Shown here: positions 35,918-43,484 of the stretch, piece by piece
Layout: each line of letters begins with the position of its first letter
Numbering within the stretch: position 1 is the stretch's first letter
Source: Phycisphaerae bacterium
GTDB lineage: Bacteria; Planctomycetota; Phycisphaerae; SM23-33
Length of the DNA stretch: 64,000 bases
Assembly: GCA_030745875.1 (NCBI GenBank)
Contig: JASLNT010000078.1
Coordinates: 31,008-95,007 of the forward strand
Reading direction: 5' to 3'
Translations under genes and position numbers: made by a program
The notes under the pieces: model-generated
The model's input: only the letters and a program-made list of their open reading frames with translations
Told to the model about the DNA's origin: nothing
The model's database searches: none

Positions 35918-37174
35918 ATGCCGACCAAACTAGGACTACCCCTGTTGCTCGCCGTTGGGTCGCTCGCCCTGTCGACATCGCCGCCAACCGCAGCCGCCAA
36001 CACCAACACGCTGAAGATATACCTGATGGCCGGGCAATCGAACATGGAGGGACAGGGGTATACATGGGACAATTTCGCCACTGTAGACAACTGGAACGTC
36101 CCGTCGCTGGACTATCTGTCCGGGGCCTCCCCCGCATCGAAGGCGTATCTGGCGAGCTTGCCCGAGTCGGTGTACGGCTTCAAGCAGGCCTTCGACGCAA
36201 GCTGGATGGGCGCCCGCAACGACGCCTGGTCGGTGAACTACCTGTCGAGCAACGGCAAGGTGCTGCAAGTTCGAACTACACGCGACACGACGCCCGGCGA
36301 CGACAGTCTCCCGGCGTACCCTGTGGGAATCCAACCGCTGTCTCCCGGCTTTGGGAAGAACGGGTCGATTGGCTCAAGAAACAACGGTACGAACATGACC
36401 CCGTCCTATTTTGGTCTGGAGTTGGGGATGGGCCACAATCTGGGCGACGCGATGCAGTCTCCGCTGCTGCTGTTCAAGTCGAGTAAGGGCGGTACCACCC
36501 TTGCGGTCAACTGGCGCCCGCCCTCGGCGGCGGCCGACCGGGGCGGAAATGTGGGAAGCCATTACATCAACACGATCAATCGGTTCAAAGGCGTCCTGGA
36601 CGGACTTGACGCCGATCTGGCCAACGGCGTACTGGACGACAAGTACGGCGGCGCCTCAGGCTACGAAGTGGCGGGGTTTGTGTGGATGCAGGGATGGAAC
36701 GAGCAGTACAACCAGAGCGGCGGTCCGACATCAGCCCAGATGATCGCAGAGTACGCCCACAACATGGTCGACCTGGTCGAGGACATCCGAGCCTCAGACA
36801 ACCGAATCCCCAACAACATGCCCGCGATAATCGTAGAGTCAGCCGACCAGAATCCCGCCATCAACGCCCAGCGACTCGCCGCGGCCAACACACTGAACGC
36901 CGAGAAAGCAGGATCGGCGGTCTTCCTCGAAATGAATAACCTCATCGACGGCCATTACGGCGGTCTGAACGCCTCGGGCAACCCCTTCAACAAGGGATAC
37001 GGATCACACTTCCACGTCCGCCCGGAGAACTATCTTGAAATCGGCTGGCGCGTCGCCGATACGATCATTGAGAACAATTTCACCGGCAGCGAGACCGTCC
37101 CCGAACCGACCACCCTGGCGGTCCTTGCGGCCGGGACGCTGGCGATGCTGCGACGCAAACGCCGCACCCCGTAG
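35918..37174 (+). CDS. Sialate O-acetylesterase-like SGNH hydrolase with PEP-CTERM tail
   Basis: A 418-residue exported SGNH/SASA-family esterase. After the signal peptide (LLLAVGSLALSTSPPTAAA) comes IYLMAGQSNMEGQGY, the family block with the catalytic Ser and Gly/Asn oxyanion residues; GFVWMQGWNEQYN supplies another conserved block, and GYGSHFHVRPENY contains the likely catalytic His. The C-terminus VPEPTTLAVLAAGTLAMLRRKRR is a PEP-CTERM sorting tail. The ATG at 35918 is preferred over 35912 because GGAGG then has nine-base spacing. It probably removes acetyl groups from a polysaccharide. It is divergent from the GH31 gene, with about 0.3 kb between. Confidence 0.9.
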   Translation: MPTKLGLPLLLAVGSLALSTSPPTAAANTNTLKIYLMAGQSNMEGQGYTWDNFATVDNWNVPSLDYLSGASPASKAYLASLPESVYGFKQAFDASWMGARNDAWSVNYLSSNGKVLQVRTTRDTTPGDDSLPAYPVGIQPLSPGFGKNGSIGSRNNGTNMTPSYFGLELGMGHNLGDAMQSPLLLFKSSKGGTTLAVNWRPPSAAADRGGNVGSHYINTINRFKGVLDGLDADLANGVLDDKYGGASGYEVAGFVWMQGWNEQYNQSGGPTSAQMIAEYAHNMVDLVEDIRASDNRIPNNMPAIIVESADQNPAINAQRLAAANTLNAEKAGSAVFLEMNNLIDGHYGGLNASGNPFNKGYGSHFHVRPENYLEIGWRVADTIIENNFTGSETVPEPTTLAVLAAGTLAMLRRKRRTP

Positions 37175-37347
37175 AATCAACAAACACCCGCCGGCAAGCG
37201 GAGAGATTATTCTATTCGTTGCTTGGTGAAATCAAAATCTCTTGGTAGAATGTTCTCAACTCAAGTTCGCTTGAGGAGGGGCGGGGCTGCTTAATCAGAG
37301 AGGTACGGGCGACCGGGTGGGTTTTCCGGGCAGAGAAAGTAATTGTG

Positions 37348-38886
37348 ATGAAGCAAACAGCGATCCTGGTAATGTCTTTCTGCCTGTGGGCGTCGGCGTC
37401 CCCAGCCGCCATTACCGCAACCGGCAACGTACATCCTAACGCCAACCCAGCCACCTGGGCGGCTTCGGATCATGTCATAGTAGGCTACGCCATGCCGGGC
37501 AGCTTAACTATTGACGGTGACAGCGACCTGCTCTCAAAACATAGTTCCATCGGCAGAATCCCCTCCGGCGTGGGTATAGCGACAGTGAGCGGAACCGGGT
37601 CGACATGGACCACCACCTATGCAATTACGGTCGGATCCTCCGGCGATGGCACGCTGGTGATCACCGATTCCGGGGAAGTAAGCAATGGCCACGGCTACAT
37701 CGGTAAACAGGCCAATTCCAGGGGCGCGGTGATAGTAAACGGCGGGGATTCCATGTGGACCAGCGCCGAAACCCTTTATATCGGCGAGTATGGCTTGGGC
37801 GCACTGAACATCTCATCCGGCGGGTCCGTCAGAAATCCGTATTGCCTCCTCGGCAGGGAATTCGGTTCCACCGGTGCGGTGACGGTAAGCGGACCCGAGT
37901 CGACATGGACAAGCACGGGCAGCGTCTATGTTGGCGAGTACGGCCGCGGCGTGCTGGAAATCACCAATGGCGGGACCGTCAGCAGTTTGTACTCTTACGC
38001 CGCTCACTACTCCAGACATCCCGGATCGACTCTCACCATCCCTTCCTCGGCCTCCATAAGAGTAAGTGGTGCGGGCTCGACCTGGACCATGTCCAAGAAC
38101 CTTTACCTCGGCGGTGATGGGGACGCCAGGATGGACATCACCAACGGCGGAGCCGTCACTTGCGTCGACAGCAGGATTGGAGACCACCACAGTTCCACAA
38201 GCGCAGCAACCGTCAGCGGACACGGATCGATATGGACCATTACCGACGATCTTCGCGTCGGCAACTTCGGCAAGGCGACATTGGACATCTATGACGGCGG
38301 TTCGGTAGTGATCGCCAGTACGCTGACCATCGACAACGATTATGATGGAGATGCGTTCATCAATATGGGCTCCGGCGGAACGCTGGCGCTGCCTGGCGAC
38401 ACCAGCGGCTCGCTTACGGAATTCCGCCGACCTATCAAAGGCTCGGAGTTTCTCAACGTGGAAGAGCCGATCCGCTACTGGAATGCATCAACCTGGGCGT
38501 GGACGGACATCTCGGAAGCGACGTACGGTGTGGATTACACGCTGATATATCACACCGAAGGCGACTTGGCGGGCTACACGGTGTTAACGGTGACTGCGCC
38601 CGTCGAACCGCCCACGCCGGGAGACACCAACAACGATCACATCGTCGACGATGACGACTACTACAATCTGATCGATCAGTTCGGACAGTTCCCCGGCGTG
38701 TTGAGCGCCGACTTCAATGATGACGGCATGGTCGATCTGGCGGACTTCATCATTATGCGTGAGAACTTTGGTTCCGGGTTCCCATCAGCACCGAACGCCA
38801 TACCCGGTTCGACCACACCGGAACCGACTGCACTAACGCTCCTGGCCTTGGGAGCCTTGACCGTTTTGAAACGCCCAAGACGCTAA
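37348..38886 (+). CDS. T5SS/PEP-CTERM repeat protein with dockerin-like and PEP-CTERM ends
   Basis: A 512-residue exported repeat protein. After a signal peptide, about six repeats of roughly 45 residues carry the pattern GAVTVSGPGSTWT...LYVGEYGxGxLEITNGGTV, the T5SS/PEP-CTERM-associated repeat that folds as a beta-solenoid. Near residues 425-470 is a dockerin-type-I-like calcium pair (GDTNNDHIVDDDDYYNLI and ADFNDDGMVDLADFIIM). The C-terminus TPEPTALTLLALGALTVLKRPRR is PEP-CTERM. It may be a surface structural or adhesion protein. The first start is a GTG at 37345; the ATG one codon later is used. Confidence 0.85.
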   Translation: MKQTAILVMSFCLWASASPAAITATGNVHPNANPATWAASDHVIVGYAMPGSLTIDGDSDLLSKHSSIGRIPSGVGIATVSGTGSTWTTTYAITVGSSGDGTLVITDSGEVSNGHGYIGKQANSRGAVIVNGGDSMWTSAETLYIGEYGLGALNISSGGSVRNPYCLLGREFGSTGAVTVSGPESTWTSTGSVYVGEYGRGVLEITNGGTVSSLYSYAAHYSRHPGSTLTIPSSASIRVSGAGSTWTMSKNLYLGGDGDARMDITNGGAVTCVDSRIGDHHSSTSAATVSGHGSIWTITDDLRVGNFGKATLDIYDGGSVVIASTLTIDNDYDGDAFINMGSGGTLALPGDTSGSLTEFRRPIKGSEFLNVEEPIRYWNASTWAWTDISEATYGVDYTLIYHTEGDLAGYTVLTVTAPVEPPTPGDTNNDHIVDDDDYYNLIDQFGQFPGVLSADFNDDGMVDLADFIIMRENFGSGFPSAPNAIPGSTTPEPTALTLLALGALTVLKRPRR

Positions 38887-38894
38887 CCCAGCCG

Positions 38895-40100
38895 TTATCG
38901 GTTGTCTCTTATGCAGTAGATCGGGCGGCTGTGGCGGGTGCGTCTGGCGTATCGGGCGTAGGTTTCATCAGTCCAGTTCGACTTGCCCCAGAATCCTCTG
39001 TCGGGGCTCCGGGACGGTTCATCGGTGTGTTTGCGATCGGAGCGTCCGGCCTGGACGAATCCGGCGGATTTGTAGAATGGCGTGAGATTCGCCATCTCGC
39101 TGATCAATTCAATCCAAGGCCAGGGCGCCGCCTGACACGCCTTTCTGAGAAACCACCCTCCAATACCCGCCCCGCGGTATCGGGGGTCCAGAACAAGCCT
39201 GGATACGCAGGCGAAGTTCTTATTGATCACCCTGGCGCGTGCGGAAGAGAGTTTTCCGCCCAGACCGAACAGGCGGTTGCGCTGGGCGCTGGCCAGCGGT
39301 CCGAAGCCGAATATGCATATTCCCACCTTCTCGGTCCCGTGCAGCAGCAAGTTAACTCTCCTGACCGGTCCGAGCCCATGGCCCCTGTAATGCCATCTGG
39401 CGAAATAAGGCCAATCAGAGATTTTCCCCACGCACAAGTTGAGATCATCGCGAAAGCTAATCGGTCCGCGCGGGCGCCCGTACGAGGGGCTGCGGACGTC
39501 CACTTCACCGGCGCCCCGACAGCGGACGATCAGGTCCGGCTGGAGATCGTCGATAAGGTCTTCGCGAGTGCCCGCCAGCAGAAACCCCACCCCGCGAGCG
39601 TCAGCCAATTTGCGAACGTTGTAACTGATAGCTCTTGCTGTGACCCGGTCCAGCGTTGCGCACCATTCGTCTCCCGCTACGGTTCTCGCGTCTCCGGCCA
39701 GACATCTCGCCAGCGAGTAGCGATACCGTTGCCCGTCGCTCAACTCCCCAGGGGCTCGCAACAGAAGCATCGCCTCGGACAATCCGCAGATGCTCAGATT
39801 GTGAGCGGCTTTCCTGACGTCCGGTCCAAGCGTGTCGATAAGCGCTCGCGAATCGTCGAATGAATCGTCCAGACGCGCCGCCCCGGGCAGTTTCTCGACT
39901 GCGGCCCGAAGCAGGCTGGATTTGCCGCTGCCGCTTGGACCTGCGAACAACACGATCCGACCCGGGCGGTAATCGATTTCGACATCACGAGCAATCACAT
40001 TCTGGCCGGTCTCGAAATCGATCCCGAACATATCCTGAATATACGAAGTGTTGCAGGTCGGGCGCTTAGGGACCGACTCGTAGCTGCATGACAATTTCAT
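38895..40100 (-). CDS. ABC-type ATPase fused to GNAT-like acetyltransferase domain (COG2401-like)
   Basis: A 401-residue two-domain protein of unknown function. Residues 40-200 are an ABC-type ATPase: Walker A GPSGSGKSS (54-62), a signature-like SDGQRYRYSLARCL (121-134) and Walker B TVAGDEW with D144-E145. Residues 215-360 are a GNAT-like domain with WHYRGHGLG, RLVLDPRYRGAGIGGW (acetyl-CoA loop, 301-316) and LTPFYKSAGFV. This fusion matches the COG2401 description, ABC ATPase joined to a predicted acetyltransferase. It overlaps the ParB-like gene by four bases (ATGA), so the two are coupled. Not a transporter: no membrane partner is present. A role in nucleic-acid modification is speculation. 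Confidence 0.8.
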   Translation of the reverse strand: MKLSCSYESVPKRPTCNTSYIQDMFGIDFETGQNVIARDVEIDYRPGRIVLFAGPSGSGKSSLLRAAVEKLPGAARLDDSFDDSRALIDTLGPDVRKAAHNLSICGLSEAMLLLRAPGELSDGQRYRYSLARCLAGDARTVAGDEWCATLDRVTARAISYNVRKLADARGVGFLLAGTREDLIDDLQPDLIVRCRGAGEVDVRSPSYGRPRGPISFRDDLNLCVGKISDWPYFARWHYRGHGLGPVRRVNLLLHGTEKVGICIFGFGPLASAQRNRLFGLGGKLSSARARVINKNFACVSRLVLDPRYRGAGIGGWFLRKACQAAPWPWIELISEMANLTPFYKSAGFVQAGRSDRKHTDEPSRSPDRGFWGKSNWTDETYARYARRTRHSRPIYCIRDNR

Positions 40101-40708
40101 CGCTCATCCTCGAAGTGAACGTGGGCGGACAGATTATGGTTGTCTATCAGGTGGTCGAAATGCTCTCGGGCCGAGGCGTACTGTTCCCGGTCCAGCTCAA
40201 AAACAATCACCACCTCGGGAGTTTCCACGCCGTCGGGCAAAGGCGGTTCGCCCCGGCCTAAATCGTCCAGAGGGGCTAACGGTTCGCTGTCCATCTCGGC
40301 TGTCAGGTTGGCGATCTCGTCAGCGTCAAAACCGGTCAGACGCTCGACTTCCAGCCCGGCGTGGTCCAGTTGGACCACCAACTCGGCCAGCAAAGCGTGA
40401 TCGTATCGCCCCTGGGCCGACGGACTGTTCAACGCGAGGTTCAACGCCATCGCCATGTCGTCTGTAATATCCTCCAGGAACACCACGGGCACGAGATCCC
40501 GCGGGGTTTTGCGGAGGGCGTTGGCTTTTATTCGCTGGTGACCGCCGATTATCAGACCATCGCTCCGACGGGCGATAACCGGGTCTACAAAACCATGAGC
40601 GTCCATCAAACCAGCCAGCGCCTCCAACGCCGTCCGGCTGATCTTCCGCGGATTGTAGTCCGCAGGCCTGAGCGATTCGGGCGATACGTATTCGATTTTC
40701 AGTTCCAT
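40097..40708 (-). CDS. ParB/sulfiredoxin-like nuclease-domain protein
   Basis: A 203-residue ParB-N-domain protein of the phage/mobile-element type. Residues 5-90 contain the ParB core: VSPESLRPADYNPRKI, then HGFVDPVIAR and LIIGGHQRIKANAL (the GHQR motif). The C-terminal half (EIANLTAEMDSEPLAPLDDLG and VIVFELDREQYASAREHF) resembles the DNA-methyltransferase-associated ParB-like proteins found in phages, but no methyltransferase is fused. The ATG at 40708 has AAGGA at eight-base spacing. Coupled to the ATPase-GNAT gene downstream. Not a chromosome-partitioning ParB, since no HTH or parA is present. Confidence 0.82.
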   Translation of the reverse strand: MELKIEYVSPESLRPADYNPRKISRTALEALAGLMDAHGFVDPVIARRSDGLIIGGHQRIKANALRKTPRDLVPVVFLEDITDDMAMALNLALNSPSAQGRYDHALLAELVVQLDHAGLEVERLTGFDADEIANLTAEMDSEPLAPLDDLGRGEPPLPDGVETPEVVIVFELDREQYASAREHFDHLIDNHNLSAHVHFEDER

Positions 40709-40779
40709 GATGTTGTCCTTTATGTTGGGTTGACCGGTGGTCCGCGACGAGCAGACCGGACCGACTAAGCGCGGTGGTT

Positions 40780-41232
40780 TCAGTAACTGTATCCGCACTC
40801 GCAGACGCCCCCGCCTGCGTCAAAATCGCCTGCTGCTCCGCACCGGGGGCATACTCCGTTTTCGATGGCGAACTGGCGGCTGTGGTAGTCGAACCCTCCG
40901 ACCCAGTCTTCGTTCTTACGGCAGCGAGTCTGCCATATCTCTCGAATCCTACGCTCGTACTCGTACTGGGCGATGGCGCTGGAGACCACCCGCGACTCGG
41001 GAATCTCTCGCTCGGTCAGCCCAAGGTCCACCGCCAGAAACCGCCTGGCCGCCCGGTGTGCGAACGCCTGCAGTTTTTCGGAGGGCACGCGGTAAATGTT
41101 GGCTGCGATCTCGGAGGCAACTTCCCTCCGAATCCACATCGGGACCCCGTGAACCCCGCATATCGCCATCGCCATCCGCCACAGATTCCCTTTTCTTCCC
41201 CGCCGACCGGCGGGCTTGATTGCTTTACTCAT
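40780..41232 (-). CDS. Zinc-ribbon hypothetical protein of phage-like module
   Basis: A 150-residue protein of unknown function. The N-terminus is basic, the middle is helical with AHRAARRFLAVDLGLTEREIPESR, and the C-terminus is a zinc ribbon, VCPRCGAAGDFDAGGGVCECG (two CxxCG/CxCG knuckles). The middle resembles a small DNA-binding region but no helix-turn-helix is certain. GGGAG precedes the ATG with proper spacing. It belongs to a minus-strand run from 41950 down to 38895. Confidence 0.72.
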   Translation of the reverse strand: MSKAIKPAGRRGRKGNLWRMAMAICGVHGVPMWIRREVASEIAANIYRVPSEKLQAFAHRAARRFLAVDLGLTEREIPESRVVSSAIAQYEYERRIREIWQTRCRKNEDWVGGFDYHSRQFAIENGVCPRCGAAGDFDAGGGVCECGYSY

Positions 41233-41246
41233 TTGGATATCTCCCG

Positions 41247-41627
41247 TCAGTGTTGTTGGTCACAGCGTTGCGACCGGATCTCCTGCATATGTATAAGCCA
41301 GTCTGGTACGAGTTCGGGGCGGCGGCGCATCTTCCCGATCCATCGACGCAGCGCCATTCGATTCGAAGCGACAATGTCGGCGGCCTGTGCGAGAGTCAGT
41401 CCGCGGCAGACCAACCACATCGCCTCGTCGAGATAAGTCCACCGCCCCCCATTGACAGCACGGACCTCGATCTCCTCCCAATGCGCCATCCAGCATTCGA
41501 AACAGAGATTCTGAGGCGCATGACCAATTGGACCAGCGTATCGCAGGTCGCCTATCCATTGGCCGCACTCGGGTCCCATGCATCGAAACCCAATCTTACT
41601 ACTCGTTGGCGAAGTTTCAGGCAGCAT
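41247..41627 (-). CDS. Zinc-finger and HTH protein of phage-like module
   Basis: A 126-residue protein with an N-terminal four-cysteine finger (FRCMGPECGQWIG... NLCFECWMAHWEE) and a C-terminal helix-turn-helix-like segment, GLTLAQAADIVASNRMALRRWIGKMRR, suggesting a sequence-specific DNA-binding or terminase-like accessory protein. The ATG at 41627 overlaps the stop of the preceding gene by one base (TGATG) and has GGGAGG seven bases upstream, better than an in-frame TTG one codon earlier. Function inferred only from the two motifs. Confidence 0.7.
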   Translation of the reverse strand: MLPETSPTSSKIGFRCMGPECGQWIGDLRYAGPIGHAPQNLCFECWMAHWEEIEVRAVNGGRWTYLDEAMWLVCRGLTLAQAADIVASNRMALRRWIGKMRRRPELVPDWLIHMQEIRSQRCDQQH

Positions 41628-41950
41628 CAATCAACCTCCCTGAAGCTTTCGATCGCACCGCAGTCGGGGCAAAATGTGACAGATTCATCCGGACTGTCCA
41701 TGTCCGGATGCCCGAGATGACGCCCGGTGAGTGTTCTTCGCTGGTAGGCCTCATCTCCGATCCGACCGGCCGCAACCTTCCGGCCGCACCGCCTGCAAAC
41801 CAGCATCTGCGGACGCCGAGCATTTCTCACCGCGGGATAAAGTCTGTCCCATCGAGCCTTCAATTCCGCCGCCGCCGGAATGATTCGTCCATTAACCAGC
41901 TCCGCCAACTTCCGCCCCACTGTCATATTTTCATGTCCCATTTCCGCCAC
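41627..41950 (-). CDS. Zinc-ribbon hypothetical protein, first gene of minus-strand module
   Basis: A 107-residue unknown protein. The N-terminal 45 residues are helical; the C-terminus is a zinc ribbon, LVCRRCGRKVAAG ... VTFCPDCGAIESF. The GTG at 41950 is taken because GAGG lies six bases upstream; the ATG three codons later has its best ribosome-binding site too close. It is the promoter-proximal gene, about 26 bases from a predicted start site. Confidence 0.68.
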   Translation of the reverse strand: MAEMGHENMTVGRKLAELVNGRIIPAAAELKARWDRLYPAVRNARRPQMLVCRRCGRKVAAGRIGDEAYQRRTLTGRHLGHPDMDSPDESVTFCPDCGAIESFREVD

Positions 41951-41982
41951 ATATAACCTCGAATACTTACATTCCTGCTATT

Positions 41983-42010
41983 ATTGTAGCTGTTCTGTAA
42001 CGTTTTTCAA
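41983..42010 (-). promoter_or_regulatory. Promoter of the zinc-ribbon/ParB/ATPase operon
   Basis: On the minus strand TTGAAA (42005-42010), a 16-base spacer and TACAAT (41983-41988, five of six consensus positions). The predicted start near 41976 gives a short leader to the GTG at 41950. The intergenic stretch is strongly AT-rich. Confidence 0.5.
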
Positions 42011-42116
42011 GGAGAAATGTTTCATTTGTATCTTTTTCTGCTCACATCCAACTTCTCCTCAATGTTATTTCAGTAGATAGCGTCAGTTGTGATGCGAAAA
42101 AAAATGTTCAAGAAAG

Positions 42117-42146
42117 TTGCACGCCTCTTTGTCCGGCGCGTAGAAT
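42117..42146 (+). promoter_or_regulatory. Promoter of the XRE regulator, leaderless
   Basis: TTGCAC (42117-42122), an 18-base spacer and TAGAAT (42141-42146). Only six bases separate the -10 box from the ATG at 42153, so transcription would begin at or beside the start codon and the message would be leaderless, as with lambda cI from PRM. No ribosome-binding site is present, which agrees. Confidence 0.5.
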
Positions 42147-42152
42147 ACCCAC

Positions 42153-42587
42153 ATGATAAATGGGAAGGCAGTTCGAGATGCACGTATTGCAGCGGGGTTC
42201 AGGACCCAATCGGCGCTGGCTGAGCAAATCGGTTGTTCACGGATCACGATAAGCCGCGCCGAAAACGATTTGGGCGGAACCGGGATTCTTCATAAGATCG
42301 CTCACGCAACGGGTGTTCCGCCCAGGACGCTGATGAAGATATCAGGAGTATCGGCGCCGATGCCCGTTACCGGGCAGGAACGCGATCTGCTGGCCGCATT
42401 CCGAAAGCTCGACCCGGTCCTTCAGGCTCGCGCCGCAGGATTCGTATTCGGACTTGCCGCCGGAGGAGGAACAGAGGAAGGCGCAGCGCTCGGCGCCGAA
42501 CTCAGCAGCGACCTCGCCGCAGCCGAAGCGCGTCGACGAACCGCGGAAAACCAGCGACAACAACAGACCGGAGACACATCGGCTTGA
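42153..42587 (+). CDS. XRE-family helix-turn-helix regulator
   Basis: A 144-residue regulator, probably the repressor of the neighbouring phage-like module. The XRE helix-turn-helix spans about residues 5-60 (VRDARIAAGFRTQSALAEQIGCSRITISRAENDLGGTG). The second half has an Ala/Gly-rich segment and a polar Gln/Arg-rich tail (ARRRTAENQRQQQTGDTSA); no protease or ligand domain is seen. It is divergent from the minus-strand zinc-ribbon/ParB/ATPase genes with a shared AT-rich region, as phage repressors are. Confidence 0.85.
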   Translation: MINGKAVRDARIAAGFRTQSALAEQIGCSRITISRAENDLGGTGILHKIAHATGVPPRTLMKISGVSAPMPVTGQERDLLAAFRKLDPVLQARAAGFVFGLAAGGGTEEGAALGAELSSDLAAAEARRRTAENQRQQQTGDTSA

Positions 42588-42710
42588 AACGACAAGTCGT
42601 TTCTGTAGTCAACGCGTCCTGAAAGTGGTGATACATCCCCCAACAGCGGTCGGATCTATCTCAAAGCAAACCCACCGCCCCATCGCACGATACCGCCGAT
42701 CAACGGATCA

Positions 42711-42968
42711 TCAGTCCTGCTCACCGTCGCTGTTGTGAATGCGAAGGTGCGGTCGATGCTGGTTTCGTGTTTTCACCGGAGGGGCGCCGTCACCGTTTGG
42801 CAGCACCTGATGATCGCGAGCGTAAGGCCACAGCGATGCAATGATCACTGGGAGAAGGTAGGCCCTCGAACCTCCGATCTGTCTGATGATTCTGCAGGCC
42901 TCATCCATAAGCGGTTCGGCCATTGCGTCGTACTCTTCGTCCGCAAGTGATACAACATTCCTATGCAT
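42711..42968 (-). CDS. Small hypothetical protein near phage-like module
   Basis: An 85-residue protein of unknown function. The first 50 residues are helical (VVSLADEEYDAMAEPLMDEACRIIRQIGG, SRAYLLPVIIASLWPYARDH) and the tail is basic and polar (KTRNQHRPHLRIHNSDGEQD). No domain recognised. It is convergent with the XRE gene. A consensus -35 promoter lies about 75 bases upstream. Confidence 0.55.
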   Translation of the reverse strand: MHRNVVSLADEEYDAMAEPLMDEACRIIRQIGGSRAYLLPVIIASLWPYARDHQVLPNGDGAPPVKTRNQHRPHLRIHNSDGEQD

Positions 42969-43051
42969 AATCCACCTGACAATCTCGCCGGCAGCCTCCC
43001 TTGGCCACCCGGTTTTTAAGCGCCCCCGACCCCATCCTGCACTGAAGAATT

Positions 43052-43080
43052 ATGGTATGGTCCACGGGTGTTCATGTCAA
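43052..43080 (-). promoter_or_regulatory. Candidate promoter for the gene at 42968
   Basis: On the minus strand a perfect TTGACA (43075-43080), 17-base spacer and TACCAT (43052-43057). It points toward the small gene at 42711-42968 with a leader of about 75 bases. Confidence 0.4.
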
Positions 43081-43089
43081 GGATATTCG

Positions 43090-43110
43090 CCCCGACACGG
43101 GGAGTTTTTT
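43090..43110 (+). terminator. Rho-independent terminator-like hairpin
   Basis: CCCCG, a 3-base loop and CGGGG are followed after two bases by six T residues (43105-43110) on the plus strand. The nearest upstream plus-strand gene is the XRE regulator, 500 bases away, so it could end a long 3' UTR or an unseen small RNA. Between this hairpin and the gene at 43485 nothing further is seen. Confidence 0.5.
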
Positions 43111-43484
43111 GTCCCCAATCACGCCTCATTTTCGCAACCTGATGACAGCGCAAGCCATATGACGCAAGCCCCGGGCGGTAAGCGCGGTAATTAATATTCT
43201 CAGGCCCGCCAATGGGTCTGGATTCAGTACTTGGAGCCTGTATGAATTCCGCCCGGAAACGTCAAGCTGATCCCAATGACGGATCCTACAGCGTGAAAAA
43301 CATGGCTACGGGCAAGATTGGAAAGTATACTTGAAGACAAGTTGCATGAAGGCGTTCCCATCGACCTCGCTGTCAATCGAGAAGTTCGATTGACATTGAG
43401 TGCGACTGGCAAATGAGAACGCCCGAAACGCAGGCCGTCCTGCCGGGAGCGGGCTACTCAGGCTCCGCCAAAAGGAAACGAACC

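Noticed and set aside
42010..42073. Plus-strand 18-codon hydrophobic frame after AGGAG
   Set aside because: The AGGAG is only two bases from the ATG and the frame overlaps the minus-strand promoter; probably chance.
43224..43412. Minus-strand 62-codon frame
   Set aside because: No start signal and no motif; left as non-coding.
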